Positions 16,504 to 26,118 of a stretch of 46,764 nt of DNA are shown here, in pieces (positions within the stretch are counted from its first letter, which is position 1; the number at the start of each line of letters is the position of its first letter). A program made the position numbers and the translations under genes. The notes below the pieces were generated by a model. The model was not told the origin of the DNA. It saw only the letters and a list, made by a program, of their open reading frames with translations, and searched no databases. This stretch comes from Verrucomicrobiota bacterium (GTDB lineage Bacteria > Verrucomicrobiota > Verrucomicrobiia > Limisphaerales > BJHT01), in assembly GCA_014193395.1 (NCBI GenBank), contig BJHT01000019.1, positions 1 to 46,764 of the forward strand, written 5' to 3'.

Positions 16504-17022
16504 TCGTCGGTCGCCCCACTCCAGCACTCCGATCTTCGGGCCATCCCATGAACCCGAAAACCGCAACCGAGATGAACCCTCGATTAGGGCGGAGGCGCGA
16601 AAAAGTTTAGACCACCGACTTCCGTCGTATCCGCGCTACTCGATGGTTCATCTCGACCGCCATTTTTCGGAGGCAAAGTTCTGGGGCAGTTTCGGCGGGG
16701 CCGAAGTCCCTTCCAGACGAAGCCGGAGATGGCCTGTCGCTGAACAGACTGCGTGAAAACTGCCGCCCGATCGCAGCCGCCCCCGTGAGGAGGCGGATTT
16801 CCGGGCAGTGCGCGTAGATTCCATCCGCCTCCAAACGTCGGTGGCCACGTTCTCACATAGTCTGTTCAGCAAGGGGACCGGCAGTTCGGCAAACATCCGT
16901 CGCAAAGATTCGCAAAGTCGGGCTACCCCGGAGGGACGGATGCCAAATTTGCCCGCTCCACCGCGTCGTCGCCATTCCCTGACTTGGCGGGCGGCGCATC
17001 GATTGCGTAGGGTTACCGGGAC
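16504..17022. other. Non-coding gap with two nested inverted repeats
   Basis: No gene is supported here. CGAGATGAACC (16568-16578) pairs with GGTTCATCTCG (16645-16655). CTGAACAGACT (16740-16750) pairs with AGTCTGTTCAG (16859-16869). The region between them has weak protein-like frames on both strands that match no family I know. It probably holds decayed copies of one or two dispersed repeats and the promoter of the operon starting at 17023. Confidence 0.6.
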
Positions 17023-20000
17023 ATGAAGCTGTTCCTGACAGGGTTGACGGCGATCCTTGCTTCCGGCGCGATCGCCTCGGCGGCGGTGGTCGCGCGGTGG
17101 GATTTTGGCGCGGAGGAACCGACCCGGCTGACGCCGCACGGCGGTGTGCATCGCGACGTGCCCGGGCCACGTCCGCCGGAATTCCCGGACTTCGACGCGG
17201 GCAACACCGCCGTGCAACTCGATGGCAACGGCGCGCGCTTCACCTTCGATGACCCCGGCACCGGCAGCGGGTTTGATTTCACCAACGGTGACGCCATCAC
17301 GCTCGAAGCGTGGGTGAAGCTCGACGACCTGCGCCCCGGCGAAAACCTCTACGTCATCGGCAAGGGCCGCACGGGTGCACCGGGTTTCGCGGCGGACAAT
17401 CAGAACTGGGCGCTGCGCGTGCGCGAGCAACGGGGCCAGGCCTGCGTGAGTTTCCTGTTCGCCACCGTGCCCGTCAGCGGCGCGCCCAAGTCCGACCGGC
17501 ACTGGCATCGCTGGACGACTGCCGACGGTTTCGCGGCGAAGTCCGGCTGGCACCATATCGCGCTGACGTATCGCTTCGGCGAACCGGCATCGGTGCGTGG
17601 CTGGCTGGACGGCCAGTCGATTCCTGGCGCATGGGACATCGGCGGGCCGACCACGGCGCCGCCGGTTGTGGACAATGACGCCGTGTGGATTGGCTCCTCC
17701 AGCGGCGGCGCGCCCGCCAACAGTTTTCGCGGAACCCTGGACGCCGTGGCAGTGCATCGCGGCGTGCTCCCGGACGCCGAACTGAAGCAACGCTTCCGCC
17801 GCGCGGGCGGGCCGGTGGTCGCGCGACCGGCCGGCGAAAATCTGCCCGACCTCGGCCCGCTGCCCGCCGGCCAGGTGCGGGCGACTTTCCACGAAAAGAT
17901 GCCGGCCCACGACCGTTGGCTCAACGCCGGCGAGCCATGGCCGGCCGAAACGGCGCGCTGGACTGGGGCGAGTTTTCTCCTGCCGCGCCTCCCCGCGCGC
18001 TTCGACAACTGGGGCATCCGCGAGACTTGGAAGGCGCCGTTGCTCGTGCGGCTCGCGGCGGACGTCACGCTGCCGCCCGGCCGGCAACGATTCCTGCTGC
18101 GCGCGCGGGCCTTGGGCCGGCTGTGGGTCAATGGCGTGGTCGTCGCGCGCTCGGAGGCCTTGACCAAATCGCCGCCCGACGGCGAGGAACCGATGACGCC
18201 CGTCACGCAACCACCGCTGCCCGGCGTGCGTCCGGCGGCGTATTGGCAGCAGGAGGTTTTCGGCGAGGCGGAGGTTCCCGCCGACGGCCGGTGTCGCATC
18301 GTGCTGGAAACGGTGGCCGGCGGCCCCCGGTTGCGGGCGGAGACCAGCGAACTGTGCGCGGCCATGCAGACGTCGGACGGCCGGGGCTTCCACGTCTTGC
18401 AACCCACGGGAATGGCCGCGCCGTTGCCGCTGACGGATGCGGCCATCGAGCCGGAACTCGCGCGCATCGAGCGGGAATTGATCCGGCACGACGACAAAGC
18501 CCGCCGCGCGGCCGCCGCCAGCCAGGCGGATTTCTGGCGCGCACGGCATGACTTCGCCCGCGACTGGGCGCGCCAGCAGCCCGCACCGGTGGTGCCGGAA
18601 AATGCCAAGCACCCCGTCGATGCCTTCCTCGCCGAAAAGATCCAGCGGGCGCTCGCGGACGCCGCGCAGACCCCGCCTGAGACCGCCCGGCAGTTTCACG
18701 GCACGGTGCTTCCGATCCTCCGCGAGGAATGCTTCCGCTGCCACGGCGAGAAGGAGAAGGGCGGGCTGCGCCTCAACAGCCGCGCCGCGGCGCTCAAGGC
18801 CGGCGAATCGCAACGGCCGGCCGTCGTCCCCGGCAAGGTTGCGGCGAGCGAGCTGATCCGCCGGTTGCGCACCAAGGATGACAGCGAGCGCATGCCGCCC
18901 AAGGGCGACGGGCTGAAACCGGAGCAGATCACCGCGCTGGAAAACTGGGTGCAGCAAGGCGCGCCCTGGCCGGCGCCGCCGCTTGCGCCCGCCGAAGTCG
19001 CCGCCTACGCGCCGCTCGATGACGCGGCCTTCCTCCGCCGGCTTGCGCTCGACACCGTGGGCGTGCCGGCCGGCGAGGCGGAGTTGCGCGCGTTCCTCAC
19101 CGATCGCTCGCCGGACAAGCGCCTGCGCGCCATCGACCGCTTCCTGACGGACGAACGCTGGGCCGATCACTGGATGGGCTACTGGCTCGACCTCCTCGCC
19201 GAAAACCCCGCGCTCATCAACGCCTCGCTCAACAGCACCGGGCCGTTCCGCTGGTTCCTGCACGACGCGCTCCGCGACAACCAGCCGCTGGACCGGCTCG
19301 TCACCGAGCTGATCTTGTTGCGCGGCAGCCCGCACACCGGCGGCAGCGCGGGCTTCGGCCTGGCGGGAGAGAACGACGCGCCCTTCGCCACCAAGGGCCA
19401 GGTCATCGCCAGCGCCTTCCTCGGCATCGAGCTGCAATGCGCCCGCTGTCACGACTCGCCCTATCACAGCACCAAGCAGCGCGATCTTTACGCCCTCGCC
19501 GCCATGTTCGAGCGCAAGCCGGTCACCGTGCCCAGGACCAGCATGGTCCCGGCGGCGTTCTTCGAGAAAAAGGTCCGCGAGCCGCTCATCCGGGCCACGC
19601 TGAAACCTGGTGAACCAGTCGCCCCGGTCTGGCCCTTTGCCGACGTCACCGGCAGCCGCGACACCGATGCCCGCCAGCCGCTGCTCCAGTCGCCCGCCGA
19701 CACCCGCGAGCGCCTCGCCGCGCTCATCACCGCACCGCAAAACACCCGGTTTGCCCGGGTGATGGCGAACCGCGTCTGGCGGCGGTTCATGGGCGCGGGA
19801 TTGGTCGAACCGGTCGCCGACTGGGAAGGCCGCACGCCGAGCCACCCCGCGTTGCTCGACTGGCTGGCGCGCGAACTGGTGACCCATGACTACGACGTGA
19901 AGCACCTCGCGCGGCTCATTCTCACCTCGCAGACCTATCAGCGCGCCGCCACCGGGAACAACCTCGCCGCCACGGCGGAGTTGCGCTTCTTCAATGCCCC

Positions 20001-20730
20001 GGAACGCCGCCGCCTCACCGCCGAGCAGGTGGTGGATACGCTTTTCGCCGCGACCGGCCAGCGCATGGACGTGGAGGAAATCACCTTCGACCCCACCGGC
20101 CGCCGCGACGAAGGCAAGCGCATCACGCTGGGCCGCCCCACGCGCGCTTGGATGCTGTGCAGCCTCACCAACGAGCGCGACCGCCCCAGCCTGAGCCTGC
20201 CGCGCGCCCAGGCCGTGTGCGATGTGCTGGAAGCTTTCGGCTGGAACGGCAACCGCCAGTCACCGCGCACGGACCGCGAGTCCGCTCCCAATGTGCTGCA
20301 ACCCGGCGTCCTCGCGAACAGCACGTTGTCTGTCGCCTTGAGCCGCGCTGCGCACCGCAGTCCGTTGGCGGAACTGGCGGTGGGCGCGCCGTCACCCGAG
20401 GCGCTGGTCGAATCGGTCTTCCTCCGCTTCCTCAGCCGGCTGCCGAACGCGGCCGAACGGGCACGCTTCGCGGACAGCCTGCGCGCGGGCTTTGCCGACC
20501 GGCTCGTGCCGGCCGCGCAGGTGCGGGCGCCCGCGCCCTTGCCGCCGCTGCCCCGCGTGACCTGGTATAATCACCAGAACTCGGAGGCCAACCGCATCGC
20601 CCAGGAACTGGAACGCCGCGCGCGCCTCGGCCCGCCGCCGGACCCGCGGCTGAAACCCGGCTGGCGCGAAACTTTTGAAGACTTCGTCTGGAGCGTCATG
20701 AACACCCGCGAGTTTGTTTGGTTGCCATGA
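17023..20730 (+). CDS. LamG + PSD1-type (DUF1549/DUF1553) planctomycete cytochrome protein
   Basis: This 1235-residue exported protein has a signal peptide (about 1-20). Residues 25-265 form a LamG/concanavalin-like domain ([25 protein letters not shown]), followed by a linker. The PSCyt1 domain carries the c-haem site CFRCH (Cys570/Cys573/His574). The DUF1549 part has a second site, CARCH (Cys806/Cys809/His810), and DUF1553 ([38 protein letters not shown]) covers about 900-1150. This architecture is a hallmark of Planctomycetes and Verrucomicrobia and probably supports extracellular redox chemistry on polymers; the reaction is unproven. The stop overlaps the DUF1501 start, and such pairs are usual. 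Confidence 0.9.
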   Translation: MKLFLTGLTAILASGAIASAAVVARWDFGAEEPTRLTPHGGVHRDVPGPRPPEFPDFDAGNTAVQLDGNGARFTFDDPGTGSGFDFTNGDAITLEAWVKLDDLRPGENLYVIGKGRTGAPGFAADNQNWALRVREQRGQACVSFLFATVPVSGAPKSDRHWHRWTTADGFAAKSGWHHIALTYRFGEPASVRGWLDGQSIPGAWDIGGPTTAPPVVDNDAVWIGSSSGGAPANSFRGTLDAVAVHRGVLPDAELKQRFRRAGGPVVARPAGENLPDLGPLPAGQVRATFHEKMPAHDRWLNAGEPWPAETARWTGASFLLPRLPARFDNWGIRETWKAPLLVRLAADVTLPPGRQRFLLRARALGRLWVNGVVVARSEALTKSPPDGEEPMTPVTQPPLPGVRPAAYWQQEVFGEAEVPADGRCRIVLETVAGGPRLRAETSELCAAMQTSDGRGFHVLQPTGMAAPLPLTDAAIEPELARIERELIRHDDKARRAAAASQADFWRARHDFARDWARQQPAPVVPENAKHPVDAFLAEKIQRALADAAQTPPETARQFHGTVLPILREECFRCHGEKEKGGLRLNSRAAALKAGESQRPAVVPGKVAASELIRRLRTKDDSERMPPKGDGLKPEQITALENWVQQGAPWPAPPLAPAEVAAYAPLDDAAFLRRLALDTVGVPAGEAELRAFLTDRSPDKRLRAIDRFLTDERWADHWMGYWLDLLAENPALINASLNSTGPFRWFLHDALRDNQPLDRLVTELILLRGSPHTGGSAGFGLAGENDAPFATKGQVIASAFLGIELQCARCHDSPYHSTKQRDLYALAAMFERKPVTVPRTSMVPAAFFEKKVREPLIRATLKPGEPVAPVWPFADVTGSRDTDARQPLLQSPADTRERLAALITAPQNTRFARVMANRVWRRFMGAGLVEPVADWEGRTPSHPALLDWLARELVTHDYDVKHLARLILTSQTYQRAATGNNLAATAELRFFNAPERRRLTAEQVVDTLFAATGQRMDVEEITFDPTGRRDEGKRITLGRPTRAWMLCSLTNERDRPSLSLPRAQAVCDVLEAFGWNGNRQSPRTDRESAPNVLQPGVLANSTLSVALSRAAHRSPLAELAVGAPSPEALVESVFLRFLSRLPNAAERARFADSLRAGFADRLVPAAQVRAPAPLPPLPRVTWYNHQNSEANRIAQELERRARLGPPPDPRLKPGWRETFEDFVWSVMNTREFVWLP

Positions 20731-22016
20731 AGACTGCTTTGCACCGTCAAAACTGTATGAACCGCCGACAATTCCTCGCCGCCTCCGGCACCGTGCTGGG
20801 GGCCGGCCTCCTGCCTGCATCCGCCGCGCCTGTGCTCAAGGGCCGGGCCGAACACGTCATCTCCGTCTGGCTCGGGGGTGGCATGGGGCAGATCGACACC
20901 TTTGATCCCAAGCGCCGCGGCGACCCGGCCCGGAAGCTCGCCGGCTCCTACTACGACAGCATTGCGACCGCCGTGCCCGGCGTGCGCCTGTGCGAACATC
21001 TGAAAAACCTCGCGCCGCTCATGGACCGCGTGACTGCTGTCCGCACGGTGAACCACGACGTGATTGACGAACACGCCGCCGCCACCAACCGCATGCACAC
21101 CGGCCGCCCCATCAGCGGCACGGTCACCTATCCCTCACTCGGCTCCATCATCACCCACGAGCGCGGTCCGACGGCGGATGGCGCGCCACCCTACGTGCTC
21201 ATTGGTTATCCCAACGTCACGCGCGGCCCGGGCTTCCTCGGTGCCAAGGCGGGCTACCTTTACCTCACCGACACCAGCCAGGGACCGGCCGGTCTCTCCC
21301 GCCCGGACGGCATCAGCGCGAGCCGGCAGACGCGGCGAGAGTCATTCCTGCGCGACCTGCAACGGGAACAGCCGGCCACGACCGACACCCGCCTGCGCGA
21401 CTACGATGCCGCCATCGCGCAAAGCCTCAAGCTGAGCGGCCCCGAGTTCACCCGCAGCTTCAACCTCGCCGACGAGAAGGGCGATCTGCGCGCCCGCTAC
21501 GGCGGCGAGTTCGGCCAGCGTTGCCTGTTGGCGCGCCGCCTGGTCGAGCGCGGCGTGCGCTTCATCGAGGTGTCGCACAATCTGAACTTCCTCAACGGTG
21601 CGGGCTGGGATGTCCACAACGCCGGCATCCTCAAACAGCACGAGCTGATTCGCGAACTCGACACCGCCGTCGCCACGCTCATCACCGACCTCGAAAACCA
21701 TCGCCTGCTGGACCAGACGCTCATCGTCATCACCACCGAGTTCGGCCGGCCGCCGGAGTTCGACAGCGGCGGCGGGCGCGGCCACCAGGGCAGCGCGTTC
21801 ACCTGCGTGCTGGCGGGCGGCGGCCTGAAGCACTGCGGCGCCCACGGCGAGACCAACGAACTGTCGAAAAAGATCGTCGCCAACCCCGTGAGCGTTCCCG
21901 ACTTTTTCGCCACCATCCACGCCGCCGTCGGCGTGGATTACACAAAGTACCTCTACGACGGTGACCGCCCCGTGCCCGTCACCGACAACGGCAAGCCCAT
22001 CGCCGCGCTTTTCTGA
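20727..22016 (+). CDS. DUF1501 Tat-type exported protein
   Basis: This 429-residue protein has an N-terminal Arg-Arg signal ([18 protein letters not shown]), suggesting Tat export. Family marks include [46 protein letters not shown] and [14 protein letters not shown]1501 proteins are related to the alkaline-phosphatase/sulfatase fold but have no assigned activity. The ATG at 20727 overlaps the previous stop (ATGA) and gives translational coupling; an ATG at 20757 would start closer to the Arg-Arg motif and is a fair alternative. The phosphodiester glycosidase gene follows after 16 bp, so the three genes form one operon. Confidence 0.9.
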   Translation: MKTALHRQNCMNRRQFLAASGTVLGAGLLPASAAPVLKGRAEHVISVWLGGGMGQIDTFDPKRRGDPARKLAGSYYDSIATAVPGVRLCEHLKNLAPLMDRVTAVRTVNHDVIDEHAAATNRMHTGRPISGTVTYPSLGSIITHERGPTADGAPPYVLIGYPNVTRGPGFLGAKAGYLYLTDTSQGPAGLSRPDGISASRQTRRESFLRDLQREQPATTDTRLRDYDAAIAQSLKLSGPEFTRSFNLADEKGDLRARYGGEFGQRCLLARRLVERGVRFIEVSHNLNFLNGAGWDVHNAGILKQHELIRELDTAVATLITDLENHRLLDQTLIVITTEFGRPPEFDSGGGRGHQGSAFTCVLAGGGLKHCGAHGETNELSKKIVANPVSVPDFFATIHAAVGVDYTKYLYDGDRPVPVTDNGKPIAALF

Positions 22017-22032
22017 GCTCCCCCGGATTTCC

Positions 22033-22926
22033 ATGAGCCACGTCGCCCTTCCTTTCCGACTCCACCTGCGAATTCCGTGGACGGCGTTGGTGCTCTGGTG
22101 CGTTTGCGCAACAACTGCCCCCGCCGAAATCCGGGTCGCCCCGTGGCGCGCAGCCTTCCAGGGAGTCGAACTCGCGGACGGCACCGCGGACGCCGCCGAA
22201 CCGCGAATCCAGCGGGTGTTCGCCGCCCGAATCCAGCTCGATTCTCCCGGCCTGAAGTTTTTCTCCACCCCGCGCGCCGGCACGCTGGAAACCCTCGGCG
22301 AAACCGCTTCGACGTTTCTGAACAAACACCGGCTCCAACTGGCGATTAACGCGAACTTCTACGAACCCGTCAGCAACACCCCCGTTGACATCAACCTGGA
22401 GGGTTTGGCCATCAGCGAGCGGACGGTGGTTTCTCCGCCGTCACCCGGCCTCCCCGCCCTGTGCCTGACCGAGGATAATCACGCCCGTTTTGTGGAAAAC
22501 ACCCCCGCCAATTTCCCGACCGCGGGCATTGCCACGGCAATCGCCGGGTCCCGCATCATCCTCCGCGACGGACGTCCGATCGCGCGCTCCTCCACGCCGG
22601 ATGATGTGCATCCCCGGACCGCCGTGGGATTATCCCACGACGGCCGTGTCCTGATCTGGCTGGTCATCGACGGACGCCAACCCGGTTACAGCCTCGGCGC
22701 GAGCGTCGAGGAAACCGCCCTGTGGCTGGCGCGCCTCGGAGCGCATTCGGGGTTGATGCTCGACGGTGGCGGCTCGACCACCCTGGTTCGGGCGGATCGC
22801 GACGGGCGCGCCACGCTCCTCAACCGTCCCATCCACAAGAATTCTCCCGGCCGCGAACGACTGAACGGCAACCACCTCGGCCTGCGCGCCGCGCCCCTGC
22901 CAACCGCAGTCCCTTCGGACAAATAG
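22033..22926 (+). CDS. Phosphodiester glycosidase (NAGPA-domain) family protein
   Basis: This 297-residue exported protein has a signal region of about 36 residues with a hydrophobic WTALVLWCVCA core. It then shows the NAGPA-domain pattern: LAINANFYEP, HPRTAVGLSHDGRVLIWLV and the closing LMLDGGGSTTLV. Mammalian NAGPA removes N-acetylglucosamine from phosphodiesters; bacterial relatives act on the cell wall, teichoic acid or exopolysaccharide, and some are only structural. Its position 16 bp after a DUF1501 gene is unusual and suggests a shared substrate, perhaps a phosphate-linked polysaccharide. The earlier in-frame start inside the DUF1501 gene is rejected because it would precede the signal peptide by 24 residues. 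Confidence 0.85.
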   Translation: MSHVALPFRLHLRIPWTALVLWCVCATTAPAEIRVAPWRAAFQGVELADGTADAAEPRIQRVFAARIQLDSPGLKFFSTPRAGTLETLGETASTFLNKHRLQLAINANFYEPVSNTPVDINLEGLAISERTVVSPPSPGLPALCLTEDNHARFVENTPANFPTAGIATAIAGSRIILRDGRPIARSSTPDDVHPRTAVGLSHDGRVLIWLVIDGRQPGYSLGASVEETALWLARLGAHSGLMLDGGGSTTLVRADRDGRATLLNRPIHKNSPGRERLNGNHLGLRAAPLPTAVPSDK

Positions 22927-22960
22927 CCGCCCACGCGGCCCCCAGCGCAGTTGAGAAACT

Positions 22961-23004
22961 GCAAAACCGGCGTACCGGAAAAGCACGGCTCGGAGCCGGT
23001 TTGC
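22961..23004. terminator. Stem-loop between convergent genes
   Basis: GCAAAACCGGC and GCCGGTTTGC pair with one bulged A. It lies between genes that end toward each other (22926 and 23081), the right place for a bidirectional terminator, but there is no T-tract. Confidence 0.4.
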
Positions 23005-23007
23005 GGA

Positions 23008-23032
23008 GGAGTTGCCGCCGCGGAGCAACTCC
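23008..23032. repeat. 8-bp hairpin
   Basis: GGAGTTGC and GCAACTCC pair around a 9-base loop, four bases after the preceding stem-loop. It could add to termination between the convergent genes or be part of a dispersed repeat. Confidence 0.5.
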
Positions 23033-23080
23033 ATGGGGTTCCGCTTTTGCGCGGACATTCAGGCGCAACGCCACCTCCGG

Positions 23081-25789
23081 TCATTTCAGCAGGCGTTCCC
23101 GCGTGTAAGCGCTGTCAATGATCGCCTGGTGGGCCTTCCGCACCGCGGAATCATCCTTGCCGCCAAAAACGAGGTGGCCCCAACGCAACAGATCCGTGGG
23201 ATCGCCCGGATGATACGGCAGCGCCGCCCACGACGACATTTGCATGTTGTCGAGGTCCACCTTGCCCGGTTGATCCATGCGGGTGAAGTTCACGCCCCAC
23301 ACGTCGCCCGGCTTCGGCGCGGCTTCGCCAAGCCCTTTCCACGGAATCCGCAGGCGCGCGGACCAACCCCTCGCGGTGCGCGCGACATCGGCCTTCAGGC
23401 CCTGAACGTTGAAGGTGGGATCGCTGTTCTTGAGATCATGCCAGGCCCCGCTGGCGGACACCTGGATCATGATGTACTTCCGGTCGGAGTTGTGCGTGTG
23501 GCCGGGATCGAGCCAGACGTAAACGCAGTCATCCTTCCAGAGCTTGATGTTGTCGTTGTCCTTGAACGCCGCGACGATGCCGCTGTCAACGCACTGGAAA
23601 GTCACGTCCAGGCCGTCGTCATCCCAGCCCACGGAAACGTCAGTGGCCTGCGCCGGCTTGCCCGCGCCCTGGGCCAGCAGAAAATCGGTGGCGACCGCGG
23701 GCTTGCCGCGTTCGAGCAGGAGCAGATTGCCGGGGTTGGGGCTGACCGCATCTTCGTAGTCCGGAAACGGCGGATATTGCGGCCCCTTTTTCCATTTGAT
23801 CTGGCGGAGCTGCGGGTCGCCGTCTGTCCACCAGTTGCGCACGATGTCGCAGGCGCCCGGCACGACGCGCACCGTCTGGCCGCCCCGTTGTTTCACCAGC
23901 GAGACCTTGCCTTCGTCAGGTCGGGCGGTCCGGGGTCCGGGCGTGAGATAAATGATGTCGGTCCCGGCCGCGGTGACGACCCGCACGCCCTGGCCGCCGT
24001 CCAACGGGCTTACTTCAGGCGGCCTCTCCGTTCGCAGCCGGGGATACAGCACGACGGTGACCGTGCCGCTCTTCTCGACGGCGAGGCTGATGTGGTTGGT
24101 GTGAATCTGCGGTTTGGCCAGACCGGGCTGGAGAAAGAAGATGTCCATGTCCACGTCGTCGCGACCGGTCATGATGACGCCCATCGCGGTCGGCGTGATC
24201 TGCTGCGCCGCGAGGAACAGCCGCCAGATCGTGGGCGCGGACTTCGCGTCGAGCGTGTCGGCGATGACGAAATAGTTCGGAGCCAGCGGGTCGGCATCCT
24301 TCACAAACGCAATCTGCCGCTGCCAGCCGCGGCGCACGCCGCTCGCGTAGTCGAGGTGCGGCGCGGTGCTGAATTCGCGCAACTCCATCACCCGCTCTTC
24401 GTTAAACGTGGCGGGCTTGTCCGGCATGCTGTGCGCCTCCCGGGATTCCTTGGCGCGACGCCGTTGATAGTCGTCGTCATCGCACAATTCCCGCCCCTTG
24501 CCGAAGAGTGCGATCGCTCCGGAGTCGTTGAAGTAGTGCGAATGAAACCGGCCCGCGATCATGTACAACATCGTCTCGCGGTCCGAACCGATCCCGTTGC
24601 GCAACTGAACCCCCGTCTCCTGGTAATACTGGCTGCCCCACGCAGGCGGCTTCGGCGTGACACCGCTTTCGCGGAAGAAATTCCGGTAGGCCATGAAGGC
24701 CGGGTAATAGCTGAGGATGCCCGGTTCACCGAACGAGCCGTGCTCGCGGTGCATCCACTCCAGTTGGGCGGCGAACGCCGGGTCGGTGTCCTTCCACAAA
24801 CACGCCATCACGCCAAACATGCTGGTGCGTTCGTTGGCATAGGTGTGCCCGTACGACGGCAGCCGCCGGAATCCGCCGCTCCGCGGATCGCGCGGCGTCG
24901 AGATGTTGCCAAACCATTCAATGGCCTTGCGCAGCCGGGGATTGAACAGGTTCCCGGCGTCCGCCGCGCCGGCGTTTTTCGCGATCAGGAACGCGCCGAC
25001 CCATTGATCGAGAATCACCATCGCGTAATGCGGGCATTCGGCCATGCCGCCCTGCGGATCCACCCAGTCCTCAACCTCCTGCCGCAGTTCCGCCAGCGCA
25101 TCGTCGAACCACTTCTTTCCAAGCGGATGCGAGGGAATGAGCGCCGCGGCGGTCAGGCGATAGCCGGCCGCGCTGGTGAACATGTTGGGACACAGGCTGC
25201 CGTGCGCCGCCTCGGGATTGAAATATTTTGGGTCGTTGATCGCGTAACAGACCTGCGCGATCTTCGCGCGCAACTTCGCACGATCCTCCGCCCCGACGGA
25301 TTTCGCCGCGAGCGCCGCGTCCGCCAGCCCGACCGCCTGCCCGAAGAACTGGGAGTACGCGTGCGGCCCCACGTTGTCGCGCGTCGTGCGGGGAATGTTG
25401 GCCAGCAGCGTGTCGAGCGCGCTCAGCGCCCCCTGCAACACCGCCTGCTCGGCCGCCGGGTTCCCGGTCAGCAACGCCGCGGTCACGGCTTGCTCGAGTC
25501 CCCCGCCGACATTGAAACTTTTCTGCGCCGCCAACTCCGGCAGATTCTTCGCCGTCGCCTTGAAGCGGGCCAAATCCTTCGCCGTGACATACAGGCAGGG
25601 ATGCGGATCCCGCTCGGCACCCGCCCAGCTCAAGATCGGTTCAGCCCCGCCCGCCGGTTGGGACCACGCCAGGCCCAGCAGGAAACCAAGCACGCCAGCG
25701 GCGATCCGCGACCACCCGCGGCAAACGCCAGACGGCGCAAAGGTACGGGCGTTTTGACCAAGTTGCCGAAAGCGGGGAAAAGAGTTCAT
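23081..25789 (-). CDS. Large exported heparinase-like protein with CBM9-like C-terminal domain
   Basis: This 902-residue protein starts at the ATG at 25789 (MNSFPRF). Its export signal is atypically long, with a hydrophobic stretch near residues 32-45 and cleavage near GGAEP. The N-terminal ~400 residues are helical and carry words reminiscent of alginate-lyase/heparinase II-III toroids (LYVTAKDLARFKA, YGHTYANERTSMFGVMACLW). The middle is beta-rich. From about residue 700 the pattern VSVGWDDDGLDVTFQCVD ... DDCVYVWLDPGHTHNSDRKY fits a family 9 carbohydrate-binding module. A polysaccharide lyase or glycan-binding role is plausible, but I see no decisive catalytic motif. It converges with the phosphodiester glycosidase gene. 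Confidence 0.65.
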   Translation of the reverse strand: MNSFPRFRQLGQNARTFAPSGVCRGWSRIAAGVLGFLLGLAWSQPAGGAEPILSWAGAERDPHPCLYVTAKDLARFKATAKNLPELAAQKSFNVGGGLEQAVTAALLTGNPAAEQAVLQGALSALDTLLANIPRTTRDNVGPHAYSQFFGQAVGLADAALAAKSVGAEDRAKLRAKIAQVCYAINDPKYFNPEAAHGSLCPNMFTSAAGYRLTAAALIPSHPLGKKWFDDALAELRQEVEDWVDPQGGMAECPHYAMVILDQWVGAFLIAKNAGAADAGNLFNPRLRKAIEWFGNISTPRDPRSGGFRRLPSYGHTYANERTSMFGVMACLWKDTDPAFAAQLEWMHREHGSFGEPGILSYYPAFMAYRNFFRESGVTPKPPAWGSQYYQETGVQLRNGIGSDRETMLYMIAGRFHSHYFNDSGAIALFGKGRELCDDDDYQRRRAKESREAHSMPDKPATFNEERVMELREFSTAPHLDYASGVRRGWQRQIAFVKDADPLAPNYFVIADTLDAKSAPTIWRLFLAAQQITPTAMGVIMTGRDDVDMDIFFLQPGLAKPQIHTNHISLAVEKSGTVTVVLYPRLRTERPPEVSPLDGGQGVRVVTAAGTDIIYLTPGPRTARPDEGKVSLVKQRGGQTVRVVPGACDIVRNWWTDGDPQLRQIKWKKGPQYPPFPDYEDAVSPNPGNLLLLERGKPAVATDFLLAQGAGKPAQATDVSVGWDDDGLDVTFQCVDSGIVAAFKDNDNIKLWKDDCVYVWLDPGHTHNSDRKYIMIQVSASGAWHDLKNSDPTFNVQGLKADVARTARGWSARLRIPWKGLGEAAPKPGDVWGVNFTRMDQPGKVDLDNMQMSSWAALPYHPGDPTDLLRWGHLVFGGKDDSAVRKAHQAIIDSAYTRERLLK

Positions 25790-26118
25790 GCCTTGAACTG
25801 CAACACACCCCATCGTCCGCCGTCAACCCCCAAGCTCCCGGAGAGAATGAGCTCCGGTCCGGCGGGCGCGAAACTCATGCGACCAGACTTGCGCCCAAGC
25901 GCGAGAGGGTTCAGTCATTTCCCATGTCACAAGTCCCAGCAGGCTGTCCGTGCCGGATGGCAAATCAGCCGCCGCCCAACAGGCTCACCGGGCCGATGAC
26001 GTGGCAAGCACCGCCAGCGCCGGATTCCACCCGTGCGCCGGCAACCGCGAACCAGCGAATGCAGGCCGTGTGACAGCCGCCCGCCAACGCGCCACAGCCC
26101 AGATCCCACTACCATCCC
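25790..26118. other. Intergenic gap between divergent genes
   Basis: The 329 bases separate the divergent lyase-like and sulfatase genes, so promoters for both should be here. I see no gene and no clear -35/-10 pair. Unlike most other gaps it contains no large inverted repeat until 26148. Confidence 0.5.

Noticed and set aside
16648..19905. 1085-codon minus-strand frame
   Set aside because: Antisense to the PSD1 cytochrome gene, which has two CxxCH sites and recognisable domains.
23012..25999. 995-codon plus-strand frame longer than the gene I called
   Set aside because: Composition is Arg/Val/His-rich without motifs; the minus frame has an export signal and a CBM9-like domain.
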